Source of the DNA: Kuafuiihalomonas sp039024635
Lineage (GTDB): Bacteria > Myxococcota > Kuafuiibacteriia > Kuafuiibacteriales > Kuafuiibacteriaceae
Length of the DNA stretch: 64,000 nucleotides
NCBI GenBank assembly: GCA_039024635.1
Contig: JBCCQA010000007.1
Span: 124,001 to 188,000, forward strand
Reading direction: 5' to 3'
Of this stretch, positions 42,850 through 50,900 are shown piece by piece; position 1 is the first letter of the stretch; each line of letters starts with the position of its first letter. The position numbers were made by a program, and so were the translations under genes. The notes below the pieces were generated by a model. That model was not told where the DNA came from. It made no database searches and saw nothing but the letters and a program-made list of their open reading frames with translations.

Positions 42850-43554
42850 GGGCTTCGGAATTGGCTTGGCCCACCAAGGTCGCGAGTCCTTGTCGGGCGA
42901 AGGTGCCGGGCTCGGCGCGGCGGGGCCCCGTAGGATGGCATCGACCGAGCTCTCGAGCAGGCTCGACGGAATCACGAAGTTGTCGAAACGGTCCCAGGCG
43001 ACGGTTCGTCCAATGCCGACGAGCCCCAGTCCTTCGTCGAAGACGGGAACACCCAAGCTGAGCTTCAGGTCGGTGATGACCAGCGGTTCGAACTCTGGGG
43101 CCGGCTTCAGGACCTGGCCCGCTGCCACGGTGGCGCCTTCGCCTTCGCCGACCACGGTGAAAAGGTGGGCCAGATAGGCCGGTGCTTCGCCGCGGGTGGG
43201 GGCTTCGAGACCAAGGGTTCGAAGGGGACGGGGAGTTTGGATGAGGACCACCCGGTTCTCGGCATCGGCCCCCAGTCGGACGCCCTCCATCCGCCCGCTT
43301 GGACCCACCACCTGAATCTGGGCCCCGTCTGGCACCAGAGGAGCCAGCGCCACGAGCCGGGTCTCGTCCCAGGGCACGGCGAAGGACCAATGCTCAGGAG
43401 GCACCAAAGGCTGGTCCTGGGGAACCTCGAGCCGAACGTCCACCCGGGCCACGAAGGGTCGGATCCGCTCCGCCGCTCGAACCATGTCGTCCATCTGCAG
43501 CGGCTCCACCGGCTGAGCCACCATCACGAGGAACAAAGGCCCGACGACGATCAC
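42814..43554 (-). CDS. Exported trypsin-like-fold protein, apparently without catalytic Ser
   Basis: A 246-residue protein with an N-terminal signal or anchor (MIVVGPLFLVMVAQP). The body follows the S1C/trypsin pattern: repeated short beta strands, and KLSLGVPVFDEGLGLVGIGRTV in the place where active proteases have GxSGGPLF-x-GxVVGI. The Gly-Asp-Ser-Gly motif is absent (SLGVPVF instead), so it is probably not a protease. The C-terminal 40 residues are Pro/Ala/Lys-rich. The minus-strand gene is convergent with AtoE, sharing 36 bases. Confidence 0.65.
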   Translation of the reverse strand: MIVVGPLFLVMVAQPVEPLQMDDMVRAAERIRPFVARVDVRLEVPQDQPLVPPEHWSFAVPWDETRLVALAPLVPDGAQIQVVGPSGRMEGVRLGADAENRVVLIQTPRPLRTLGLEAPTRGEAPAYLAHLFTVVGEGEGATVAAGQVLKPAPEFEPLVITDLKLSLGVPVFDEGLGLVGIGRTVAWDRFDNFVIPSSLLESSVDAILRGPAAPSPAPSPDKDSRPWWAKPIPKPSAKENEAEAHP

Positions 43555-43578
43555 TTAGCGTAGGGTACAAGGGGCCCC

Positions 43579-43670
43579 GGTCCCGGCAAAGCCCGCACCA
43601 CCCCTCTCCGTGCGTCATGGCGCACTCCGCGTCGCTTCGGCCGCTACGCGGCCTGCGCTTCTTGGCGGGG
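43579..43670. repeat. Intergenic repeat element, copy A
   Basis: This copy starts GGTCCCGGC-AAAGCCCGC and runs to CGCGTCGCTTCGG, CCGCTACGCGGCC. It is followed immediately by copy B (43671), which has 6 extra bases (GCGGGC) completing a hairpin. A third, more divergent copy lies at about 60692-60815. The copies sit only between genes. Confidence 0.75.
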
Positions 43671-43759
43671 GGTCCCGGCGCGGGCAAAGCCCGCACCACC
43701 CCTCTCCGAGCGCCAGGGCGCACTCCGCGTCGCTTCAGCCTCGCCGCGACCGCGCCCCA
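43671..43759. repeat. Intergenic repeat element, copy B
   Basis: Starts GGTCCCGGCGCGGGCAAAGC and contains the perfect hairpin GCGGGC-AAA-GCCCGC (43679-43693 region). It matches copy A over about 57 bases (ACCACCCCTCTCCG, GGCGCACTCCGCGTCGCTTC) and ends at the stop of the Fic-like gene. The hairpin could aid termination of that gene. Confidence 0.75.
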
Positions 43760-44536
43760 CTAGACCGCAGTCAGGTGGCGACGGGCTTCGGACTTCTTGG
43801 CTCGCTGCTCGAGGATCTTCTCGATGTAGTCCTTGGCGTACTGGAGCTGCTCGGCCATCGCGTCGTTTACGAACCTCTCGGTGTCCTTCTTCTGGAGCCG
43901 CAGCGTGTCGTAGTAGCGCTGGCGGTCGGTGGCGTGGAGGACCAATGGCAGGTAGCCGTGGCGAACCAAGATGAGGTTCATGAGCAAGCGGCCTACCTTC
44001 CCGCTGTTCTCGGCGAAGGGGAAGATGCTCATGAATTGGTGGTGGAAGTGGGCCGCGAACTGAATGGCGTCCTCGTCTTCGGGGTCGTTCTCCGCCGCCC
44101 ACTCCAGAAGCTTCTCCAGCCGGGTCACGATGTCGTGAGGCTGGGCGATGTCGTGGAAGTAGGTCCGGTGAAGCGGGATGTCCTTCCGGTAGCGTCCGAC
44201 CTGGTAGTCCGGGTCGTGGCTTCCGAGGCCGGCATGAATTTCACGCACTAGCTCCATGCTGATCGTCGCCCCCTCGGCCGCTCGCCGACGGACCAAGTCC
44301 ATGGCGAGCCGGAAGTTCCGAATGGCGGGGTAGGTGTCCTGGGCAATCGGCCGGCCCTGAAGAGCGGAGCTGATCTCGGCGTGGTTGAGAACGATGCCCT
44401 CCAAGGCGTTCTCGTGGAAGATCCAGCCCATCTCGAAGCGCTGGTGGAAGTCGGCCCAGATGTCCGGGTGGGCGACGGCCAGGTCGCGGAGCTCGTCGGT
44501 GCGGTCGTCGATGTCCTTGTTTGTCGCGGTCTGCAT
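43760..44536 (-). CDS. Fic-domain protein with altered catalytic motif
   Basis: A 258-residue cytoplasmic protein with the Fic fold. Active Fic enzymes (AMPylases) have HPFxxGNGRxxR; here residues 172-183 read FPFAENSGKVGR, so the catalytic His is Phe, and the Gly-Asn-Gly-Arg loop is Asn-Ser-Gly-Lys. Only Phe174, Gly179 and Arg183 are kept. Upstream conserved pieces are HENALEG (41-47), VREIHAGLG, GRYRKD (115-119) and HFHHQFMSI before the motif. LLMNLILVRHGYLPLVL after it is typical of the family. AMP transfer by the usual mechanism is unlikely. The ATG at 44536 is 7 bases after a GAGGGG ribosome site; the ATG at 44542 is too close to it. Confidence 0.85.
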   Translation of the reverse strand: MQTATNKDIDDRTDELRDLAVAHPDIWADFHQRFEMGWIFHENALEGIVLNHAEISSALQGRPIAQDTYPAIRNFRLAMDLVRRRAAEGATISMELVREIHAGLGSHDPDYQVGRYRKDIPLHRTYFHDIAQPHDIVTRLEKLLEWAAENDPEDEDAIQFAAHFHHQFMSIFPFAENSGKVGRLLMNLILVRHGYLPLVLHATDRQRYYDTLRLQKKDTERFVNDAMAEQLQYAKDYIEKILEQRAKKSEARRHLTAV

Positions 44537-44837
44537 CTTCATTCCCCTCGCTCTTCGATTCTCAGTCTCGGCAATCGTACTGCCGTCGTGAACATCGACT
44601 AGCGGTCCCAATTTGGACCTGTCAACTTCCGGAACCCAATGAAAAGAATGCCAGTCTATCCTACATGATGGGATGCGCTCCCATTTCATCGGTGTCGGAC
44701 CTTCGACAGAGCCATGCGAATTCGGTACGGAAACGGTGTTTTCAAGACAATTCCATCCGAAATACCGAAGGATGGCTTGCGTTCGCTTGGAGCGAAAAGC
44801 GCTGTCCTCCAAGACAAAGAAAGTTAGCGCGAATCAA
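44537..44837. other. AT-richer intergenic region
   Basis: About 300 bases with clearly lower GC than the rest of the window. It contains the ribosome site of the Fic-like gene (about 44544-44549) and probably its promoter. Open frames on the plus strand here have poor composition and are not called. The base composition suggests that the Fic-like gene region was acquired by transfer. Confidence 0.45.
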
Positions 44838-44845
44838 AATTCCAA

Positions 44846-44870
44846 AAGCTGTCGGAAGTCCGACAGCGCC
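44846..44870 (-). terminator. Intrinsic terminator of the patatin gene
   Basis: On the minus strand GCTGTCGGA-CT-TCCGACAGC (44848-44867) is a perfect 9-bp stem followed by TTTTGGAATTTT, a T-rich run, about 25 bases after the patatin gene stop. A second inverted repeat GTGAC-TCGG-GTCAC (44884-44897) overlaps that stop codon. Confidence 0.75.
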
Positions 44871-44893
44871 CAGAGATTCGCAGGTGACTCGGG

Positions 44894-46396
44894 TCACTTG
44901 AAAGTAGGGTTGCGGGATACGAGGGGCGAGAGTGGCTCCAGGAGCTTCTGCAGGAAGGGTGTGCGCCCATCCAGGCTCTCTCGGCCCCAGACTTCGGCCC
45001 GTTCGATGCTCGCGTGGCGCGGCAGAACATTCACGGGGCTCGGGACCCGGCGATAGGGCACGACAAGCTGGGCGAAGGGCCGATCTCGCTCCACGTTCTC
45101 GGCCGCGATGCGCTGTAGAGGCAGGAATGGGAGGTGCCGACCCCAGGACGGGACGAAGCAGTCCAGGGCCACGACGGCGCCGTTCCTCGTGCCCAATCGG
45201 CCGCCCTGGACCATCTCCCAGGCAATGCGGGCGGGAACGTTGGAGACCAGTCCCCCGTCGGCCAGCGCATCGACCCCCTCCCGGTGAAAGAGCTGGGCAA
45301 GCACGCCCTCCATGCGCGGGTCGCTCCGGGTCACGTCGTATTGAAGGACGGCGGGGATGGCCATGGAGAAGCCGACGGCGTCGACGGCGTCGAATTCTTG
45401 GGTGAGGGCGTCCGTCCCGAGCGAAATGGTTTCGAGGGCGCCAGGTGTCCGGACCAGGTCATTCAGAACCCGTGAGAGATCCGTGATGACGTCCCGCAGG
45501 TGCAGTAGGCGGCCGAGGGCCCCCCGTCGAAGAGCGCGGCGAAACTCCCGCTGGTAGGGGCGGACGACTTCAAAGGCTTCGCGCCGGACGCCCGAGACGA
45601 TGGTGACAAACGGGATGGGGAGCTCGCCCAGGGTCCTCGGCTGGTCCTCTTCGTCCAGGAAGAAGCGCTCCAGCCCCGACCGCAGATGAAGTCGAAGCGC
45701 CCCGGGGAGGCCGTAGCGGGTCTCGGCATCGAGAAGCCGAAAGAGGTCCGAATAGCGGAGGTCGAAGGCCAAGGAGCGAACGAAGGAGGAGCGAAGGTCG
45801 AGGCGTTGGGCGCGGAAGAGCCCGAGGAGCGCGCCGATGCTGGTCCCGACCACGCCCGCCGGCTCGATACGCAAAGCCTTCAGGAGCGCGAAGGCGCCCA
45901 GGTGCGCGTAGCCGCAGCCCCCGCCGCCTCCGACCGCCAGCACCAACGCCTTCCGTCCAAGCTCTTGTTGCAGGCGCGCTTCGGTGAGGAGGCGCGGATG
46001 CTCGTTCAGCGTCCGTTCGAAAGCGGCTTCGACCACACCCACCAGACCTTCTGCTTCCGAGCCGAGCCGCTTGGGGTCGATGTCGGGCCCGTCCTCCAGC
46101 ATTTGACGCAGGCCGCCGAGGCGGTCGCGAAAGCTGCCGAGCTTGGTGCCGACCACCAGTTCTTCTCCGTCCACGGTCAGGACCCAGCAGCGGGCGAGGT
46201 TCAGCGCGTAGCGTAGGGTGGTCTCGTGGCGACGGGAGAGGCGAGAGGGTCTTCGCACAAGGGCCTCCACCAAGGTCGCCTCGGCTTGGTCGAAGGGATG
46301 GACTTGGCGAAAGCGCTCGGCCAGTTCGGGCCGGATCGAGGCCGTGGCCGGGGGTGGCCGCGGGCGCCGCCAGGCGTCTCTCCACCTCGTGGCCAA
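44894..46396 (-). CDS. Patatin-like phospholipase
   Basis: A 500-residue enzyme. The oxyanion Gly-rich loop GGGGGCGYAHLG is at 156-167, the nucleophile is S186 in GTSIG, and the Asp of the catalytic dyad is in ADGGLVSNVP (near 376), so the patatin Ser-Asp dyad is complete and lipid acyl hydrolase activity is expected. An N-terminal extension of about 145 residues is mostly helical and not recognised. The start is TTG at 46396, preceded by AGGAGG. It is 65 bases from the divergent gene at 46462, so they share a promoter region, and ends at an intrinsic terminator. Confidence 0.9.
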   Translation of the reverse strand: MATRWRDAWRRPRPPPATASIRPELAERFRQVHPFDQAEATLVEALVRRPSRLSRRHETTLRYALNLARCWVLTVDGEELVVGTKLGSFRDRLGGLRQMLEDGPDIDPKRLGSEAEGLVGVVEAAFERTLNEHPRLLTEARLQQELGRKALVLAVGGGGGCGYAHLGAFALLKALRIEPAGVVGTSIGALLGLFRAQRLDLRSSFVRSLAFDLRYSDLFRLLDAETRYGLPGALRLHLRSGLERFFLDEEDQPRTLGELPIPFVTIVSGVRREAFEVVRPYQREFRRALRRGALGRLLHLRDVITDLSRVLNDLVRTPGALETISLGTDALTQEFDAVDAVGFSMAIPAVLQYDVTRSDPRMEGVLAQLFHREGVDALADGGLVSNVPARIAWEMVQGGRLGTRNGAVVALDCFVPSWGRHLPFLPLQRIAAENVERDRPFAQLVVPYRRVPSPVNVLPRHASIERAEVWGRESLDGRTPFLQKLLEPLSPLVSRNPTFK

Positions 46397-46461
46397 ATCC
46401 TCCTCATGCTAGCACTGGCCCCGACGCGCGGCGGGTTTTTGACCCAGCGCGAGGACCATCG

Positions 46462-47022
46462 GTGGGGAGTTCGCAAAGAGAAAGACTGTTCGACGCCTTG
46501 GCGGATCCAGGCGTTCAGGGTGCGGCCGAGCGCATGCGGGACAGGGGAGGCCTGGCCGAGACCCTCCTCTTCGGGGCCGAACTGGCGCGAGCCGCCGACA
46601 CCCCTAAGGAGGCCGAAGCGCTTCGATTCGAGGCGGAAGGCTATGGCGACGATCGACCCCTACCCGAGCATCGCTACGTGATGGCTTTTGCCACCCCCTT
46701 CCCTCTTCGTTCTCTGGATACGGGGCTGTTGGACCCCGAAGACGTGTTTTTGGCCAACGCCGACAAGTTCGCCCGGGTCCGCTACGGCCTTCGGGAGAGC
46801 GCCGAGCAGCTGGAAGAGGCGAATCAGCAAATCGCCGACGGGGGCGTGCTGTCGATCCGGGTGCCAGCTCAGGTCGTTGCAGGCGACGGGGCCGAGATGC
46901 CGGACGATGCTGAGGTCCACCTGTACATCCTGGGCCGAGACCTGCGGACGGTCGTCGAGGGCATCCGCGCCCGAGCCCACGCCGCGATGATCGAGCGGCT
47001 GCTTCAGGCTGTCGAGGCCTGA
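46462..47022 (+). CDS. Possible AbiTii-like protein
   Basis: A 186-residue helical protein. The N-terminal part, LLFGAELARAADTPKEAEAL, RFEAEGYGDDRPLPEHR, resembles the AbiTii domain (abortive infection-associated), in which a helical hairpin is followed by an ELNGY-like and an LPxYR-like stretch; here EAEGYG and LPEHRYV. The middle and C-terminal parts (LSIRVPAQVV; EVHLYILGRDLRTVVEGIRAR) are conserved-looking but unknown. The GTG at 46462 is preceded by GAGGA 6 bases upstream. It is divergent from the patatin gene. The AbiTii call rests on recall of the domain and is uncertain. Confidence 0.5.
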   Translation: MGSSQRERLFDALADPGVQGAAERMRDRGGLAETLLFGAELARAADTPKEAEALRFEAEGYGDDRPLPEHRYVMAFATPFPLRSLDTGLLDPEDVFLANADKFARVRYGLRESAEQLEEANQQIADGGVLSIRVPAQVVAGDGAEMPDDAEVHLYILGRDLRTVVEGIRARAHAAMIERLLQAVEA

Positions 47023-47034
47023 GGAAGGCAGGGC

Positions 47035-48522
47035 TCATCGGCGACGTAGCTCGACGATGGCGCTCAGCGCGCCGGTCTCGGGATCCGGTCGTAGACGCTG
47101 GGCCCAAGTTTCGTAGCCGGCCATCTGGATGCTGACCTCGTATTTCCGGTCGGAGAGGCCGCGCCGGACGACGACCGGCGTCTTTCCGAGTAGCTCGCCG
47201 TCGAGCCGGACCGTGGCTCCGCTCGGCTTGCTGACGATGGACAAGAGCCCATCGAGCTTCGGCCCTTCTGGAGTCGGCGCGGCGCCGGCCCTGGCCCCGG
47301 GGCCCGGCACCGCGCCCGGGGGGCGTCCGATGGCCGACGGCAGCGGGGCTTGGTAGCCCGGTCCCGTCAAGGGGCGAGGAATGGGCGGGGCGAGCTCGGT
47401 GGCGCCTGGGTCCGAGCCTCGGTGAGTCTGAAAGAGGATCACGAAGGCCGCGCCGATCAGAAGCAGCGACAGTGTCACCCATAGGGCTTGCGGCGGGGCC
47501 CGCAGGGGCCGCTCCGCCGCTCGCAGGGCCTCCATCTGTGCTTCGGGCGAGGCGGCAGCAAGGGCGGCCAGGGCCGGTGGATCGAGGGCGCTTGAGGCGG
47601 GAAGCGAGGGCTTCGGGGGGCTAGGCTTCGCGGCCTCAGGGTGAGGCGAAGGACCGGCGGGTGTCTGTGGGCTCCGCCTTGTTTCGGAAGGTCGGACAGT
47701 AGGGACCGAGGGCGCTGTTTGTGAGGGCCGAGGCGCATCGACCTCCTCCGGGAGAGCCAGGCGGAGGGGTGCCGGCGCCGACGGGCCCGGTGCCGGTCGA
47801 TCGGATGCCGACGGAGATGGCTTCGGCCGAGTGGATGCCCATGGAGTTGGCATCGGCCGGGAAGGGGTGGGCCGGGCCGAGGACGCCGGGGCAGGCTTGG
47901 GCCGAGGCGTCGTCGATCGATGCGGAGGTCCAGATAGCACTTCAGCCCCCTTGAGGCCCGCGGCACCGACGGCGGCCCGCCACAGGCGGCCGAACTCGGC
48001 CGCCTTCGGCGGAGCTCCAAACCCTCCGGGGTGGCTCAAGGCCTGGGCCAGGCGACGGAGCTCGGCTTCCAGATCAGAGCTTTGTTCGGCGGACGACACG
48101 AGCAGTCGCCGAAGGAGCGGCGTTCCGATGCCGAGCACCGCGACTCGCCCCTCGGGGTGCACCAGCACGGCCCCCGGATCCCCGACGTCGGGGGACCGCC
48201 CCGCCTCCAGCATCCGTCGACCGATGACCCGGACCCGGCTCAAGAGGCCTGCCGCCAGGGCAGGCTGGCCGCGCAGGTGGTCGACGACCGAGTCCAGTCG
48301 GGTCGTACGGCGGTCGAAGCTTGGAAATCCCAGGCGCAGGGCTCGGCCCTGGCCGTCGATCTCGACCGGCCCTAGGGTCCCCGGAATGGGCTGGCTTCGA
48401 TGGGCTTGGACCTCGGCGTGCAGCTGGCGCCAGGTCGGGCCTGGGAGCGCGTCCGCGAGACGCAGGTCTAGATCGATGCCCTTGGTTCGGGTGTGTATCG
48501 TCCGCTCGAGGATCGGACCCAC
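47035..48522 (-). CDS. Pro-rich membrane protein with PEGA domain
   Basis: A 495-residue protein. An N-terminal domain of about 190 residues (DLDLRLADALPGPTW; LVHPEGRVAVLGIGTPLL) is of unknown fold, possibly kinase-like in layout but without catalytic motifs. Residues about 195-330 are a long Pro/Ser/Ala/Lys-rich region, a transmembrane helix (LWVTLSLLLIGAAFVILF, about 353-370) follows, and the C-terminal 70 residues form a PEGA domain (LSIVSKPSGATVRLDGELLG; KYEVSIQMAGYETW). The PEGA should lie outside the cytoplasm. The GTG start at 48522 is 56 bases from the divergent metallophosphoesterase. Confidence 0.7.
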   Translation of the reverse strand: MGPILERTIHTRTKGIDLDLRLADALPGPTWRQLHAEVQAHRSQPIPGTLGPVEIDGQGRALRLGFPSFDRRTTRLDSVVDHLRGQPALAAGLLSRVRVIGRRMLEAGRSPDVGDPGAVLVHPEGRVAVLGIGTPLLRRLLVSSAEQSSDLEAELRRLAQALSHPGGFGAPPKAAEFGRLWRAAVGAAGLKGAEVLSGPPHRSTTPRPKPAPASSARPTPSRPMPTPWASTRPKPSPSASDRPAPGPSAPAPLRLALPEEVDAPRPSQTAPSVPTVRPSETRRSPQTPAGPSPHPEAAKPSPPKPSLPASSALDPPALAALAAASPEAQMEALRAAERPLRAPPQALWVTLSLLLIGAAFVILFQTHRGSDPGATELAPPIPRPLTGPGYQAPLPSAIGRPPGAVPGPGARAGAAPTPEGPKLDGLLSIVSKPSGATVRLDGELLGKTPVVVRRGLSDRKYEVSIQMAGYETWAQRLRPDPETGALSAIVELRRR

Positions 48523-48578
48523 CGCCCGAGAATAACAAAGAAGTTGGCTGAGGGCTCCGCACCGTCTTCACCCGAGAC

Positions 48579-49430
48579 GTGCGCTTGGCCAGCGTCTCCG
48601 ATCTCCACGTCGACCACCCGGAGAACCGGGCCCTCCTCCCTCGGCTCGTGGCCCGCATCCACGAAGGAGGTGCCGACGTGGTTTTGGTGGTGGGCGACGT
48701 CTCACACCGCGACCATCACATTGCCCGGACCCTGGAGGCCTTCCGCCTCGGCGTGGGAACGGTGGTCTTCGTGCCCGGGAATCACGAGCTCTTCGAGCCC
48801 GGCCGAAGGCCCGATGCTTGGCCGCGCTACCGACGGACCCTTCGCCGACTGACCGAAGAGGCTGGAGCGCACTACCTCCCGGCCGGGCCTCTGAAGCTGG
48901 GCGGCGTCGCGGTCTGCGGAACCTGCGGCTGGTACGATCATTCCTTTCTAGCGCCGCGCTTTCGGGACCAGATCGACGCCGCCGCGCTCCGCGAGAAGGC
49001 TTGGGGAGGGATGGTCTGGTCCGACGCCAAGTACGTGGCCTTTCGCGACCCCGAGGGCAGGCCCCAAGACGATGCTCAGGTAGCGAGACGGATGGAGGCC
49101 GATCTCGAGGCTCAGCTCAAAGAGGCGGGAAGCTGGTCTGACGTTCGAGCCGTAGTGGTGGCGACCCACCATCTCGCGTACGAGGCGGCCGTCCATCGAA
49201 CCGGAACCCTCCCCTGGGAGTTCTTCAACGCCTTTATGGGCAGTCGACGGTTGGGGTCGATCATCAGCGCCGCGCCGAAGGTCCGGACCGCCGTATTCGG
49301 CCACACTCACCGGCCCAGCGACCAAATCGTGGACGGCATCCGGGTCGTCGGAACGCCCCTCGGTTATCCCCGAGAGCGTCGGGAAGACGATGACATCGCC
49401 CACACACGGGTTCACTGGATGGAGTTTTGA
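48579..49430 (+). CDS. Metallophosphoesterase
   Basis: A 283-residue calcineurin-like phosphoesterase. Metal ligands follow the family order: D8-x-H10 (SDLHVD), D40 in VVGDVSHRDH, N68-H69 in PGNHELF, then a His-bearing THH segment (VVVATHHLAYEA) and FGHTHRPSD as the terminal GHTH. The fold is complete, so a dimetal phosphoesterase is expected; the substrate is unknown. The start is GTG at 48579. The next gene begins 24 bases after the stop. Confidence 0.92.
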   Translation: MRLASVSDLHVDHPENRALLPRLVARIHEGGADVVLVVGDVSHRDHHIARTLEAFRLGVGTVVFVPGNHELFEPGRRPDAWPRYRRTLRRLTEEAGAHYLPAGPLKLGGVAVCGTCGWYDHSFLAPRFRDQIDAAALREKAWGGMVWSDAKYVAFRDPEGRPQDDAQVARRMEADLEAQLKEAGSWSDVRAVVVATHHLAYEAAVHRTGTLPWEFFNAFMGSRRLGSIISAAPKVRTAVFGHTHRPSDQIVDGIRVVGTPLGYPRERREDDDIAHTRVHWMEF

Positions 49431-49454
49431 CGTCCGACGTGCGTTCGTCAGGCC

Positions 49455-50900
49455 ATGAAGGGTGCAGCGCTCGGCCTTCTCCTCCTGCTTGGCGGCGCCG
49501 AAGCGGAAGAGGCCGATCCCTTCCGTAACCTTGAGTTCACGCTCACCCGTCACACCCGTGACCGCTACGCTGCCGACCTCGACGCCATCCGCCGGCGCGG
49601 TGTTCTCCGGGTCGTCACCCGCAACAACTCCTCGGCCTACTTCGTGGCTCGAGGTCGAGAGCGAGGCTTCGAGTACGAGCTCGCGAGCTCTTTTGCCCGA
49701 CGGCTCGGGGTTCGCGTGGCGTTTGTCGTGCCGGATGAGAGGAGCGACCTGATCGGCATGCTCCACGCTGGGTTGGCCGACATGGTAGCGGCGGGCATGA
49801 CCAGGACGGCCGCCCGGGCCGAGCAGGTTCGGTTTTCCGAGCCGCTCTTGGATGCAGATCGGGTGGTGGCCGTCCACCCATTCCTGGTCAAGCGCATCGA
49901 GAAAGCGGCCGACCTGGCCCAGCTTCGGATCCACACGAGTTTTCGCAGCACGACTTTCAGGACGGCCGTCCGCTTCGGTCAGAGCGAGGGCGTTGACCTC
50001 GACCTGGTCGACCTTCCATCGGCCATCGAGATGGAGGAGCAGCTCCGCATGGTGGAGGCCGGCCGTTTCGAAGCGGTCATCGTGGACGCCAACATCTTGG
50101 ACCTAGCCCAGGCGGCCGGCGTGCAGGCGAACGCGGCGTGGAGCATCAGCCCGCCTCTCCCCAAGGCCTGGGCCTTTCATCCTGATGCCCAAGCGCTTCA
50201 GGCCGAAGCAGACGCCTTCATTCAGGCCGGGCGGCGAAACGGACTGCTCAACATCATGTATGCCCGCTACTACCAGCCCCACGCCCTCGGCTTCCGCACG
50301 GCCCAAGACGTGGCTTTTCGGGCCGACGCCGACGGCGCCCTGTCCCCGTTCGACGATCTGTTCCGCCAGGGCGGGGAGCTGGCCGACATCGACTGGCGGC
50401 TTCTGGCCGCGGTGGCCTACGCCGAGTCTCGATTCGATCCCACCGTCCGAAGCGCCTGGGGCGCGATGGGCCTGATGCAGGTGCTCCCCAGCACCGCCCG
50501 CAGGGTCGGGGTCGGCGATCCATCGACCCCCTGGGGCAGCGTTCGGGCGGGGGCTCTCTACCTGCGTCGACTGATCGATTTCTTCGCCGAGGAGGGCCTG
50601 CCCCCCAGACAGCAGCTCCGTTTCGCGCTCGCCTCCTACAACGCTGGCTTGGGCCACATCATCGATGCCCGCAAGCTGGCCCCCCTCATCGAGCGAGATC
50701 CCAATCGCTGGTTCAACCACGTCGAAGATGCCCTCGAGCTGAAACGCCATCGAAAGTGGCACGAGCGCTCCAAGTACGGCTACGCCCGAGCCGGAGAGAC
50801 CATCGCCTACGTCAGCCGCGTCCAGGCCCAGTACGACGTCTTCGTCAGGCATGTCCCTTTGGAGGGCGACGAGTTGGAGGAGGAAGAGTCCCAGCCGTGA
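49455..50900 (+). CDS. mltF: MltF-like lytic transglycosylase with solute-binding domain
   Basis: A 481-residue periplasmic enzyme. After a signal peptide (MKGAALGLLLLLGGAEA) comes an SBP_bac_3 domain (about 45-270; RGVLRVVTRNNSSAYF, FEYELASSFARRLGV, DMVAAGMTRTAARAE), then an SLT domain with catalytic E324 in YAESRFDPTVRSAWGAMGLMQVLP (given in pieces: AESRF, GAMGLMQ), and ASYNAGLGHI. MltF cleaves peptidoglycan with formation of anhydromuropeptides and is regulated through the first domain. The stop overlaps the GTG of the Rieske gene. The C-terminus is very acidic. Confidence 0.92.
   Translation: MKGAALGLLLLLGGAEAEEADPFRNLEFTLTRHTRDRYAADLDAIRRRGVLRVVTRNNSSAYFVARGRERGFEYELASSFARRLGVRVAFVVPDERSDLIGMLHAGLADMVAAGMTRTAARAEQVRFSEPLLDADRVVAVHPFLVKRIEKAADLAQLRIHTSFRSTTFRTAVRFGQSEGVDLDLVDLPSAIEMEEQLRMVEAGRFEAVIVDANILDLAQAAGVQANAAWSISPPLPKAWAFHPDAQALQAEADAFIQAGRRNGLLNIMYARYYQPHALGFRTAQDVAFRADADGALSPFDDLFRQGGELADIDWRLLAAVAYAESRFDPTVRSAWGAMGLMQVLPSTARRVGVGDPSTPWGSVRAGALYLRRLIDFFAEEGLPPRQQLRFALASYNAGLGHIIDARKLAPLIERDPNRWFNHVEDALELKRHRKWHERSKYGYARAGETIAYVSRVQAQYDVFVRHVPLEGDELEEEESQP

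Noticed and set aside
43760..44812. Fic-like gene starting at 44812
   Set aside because: The additional 90 residues come from AT-rich intergenic DNA; a ribosome site is located before 44536.
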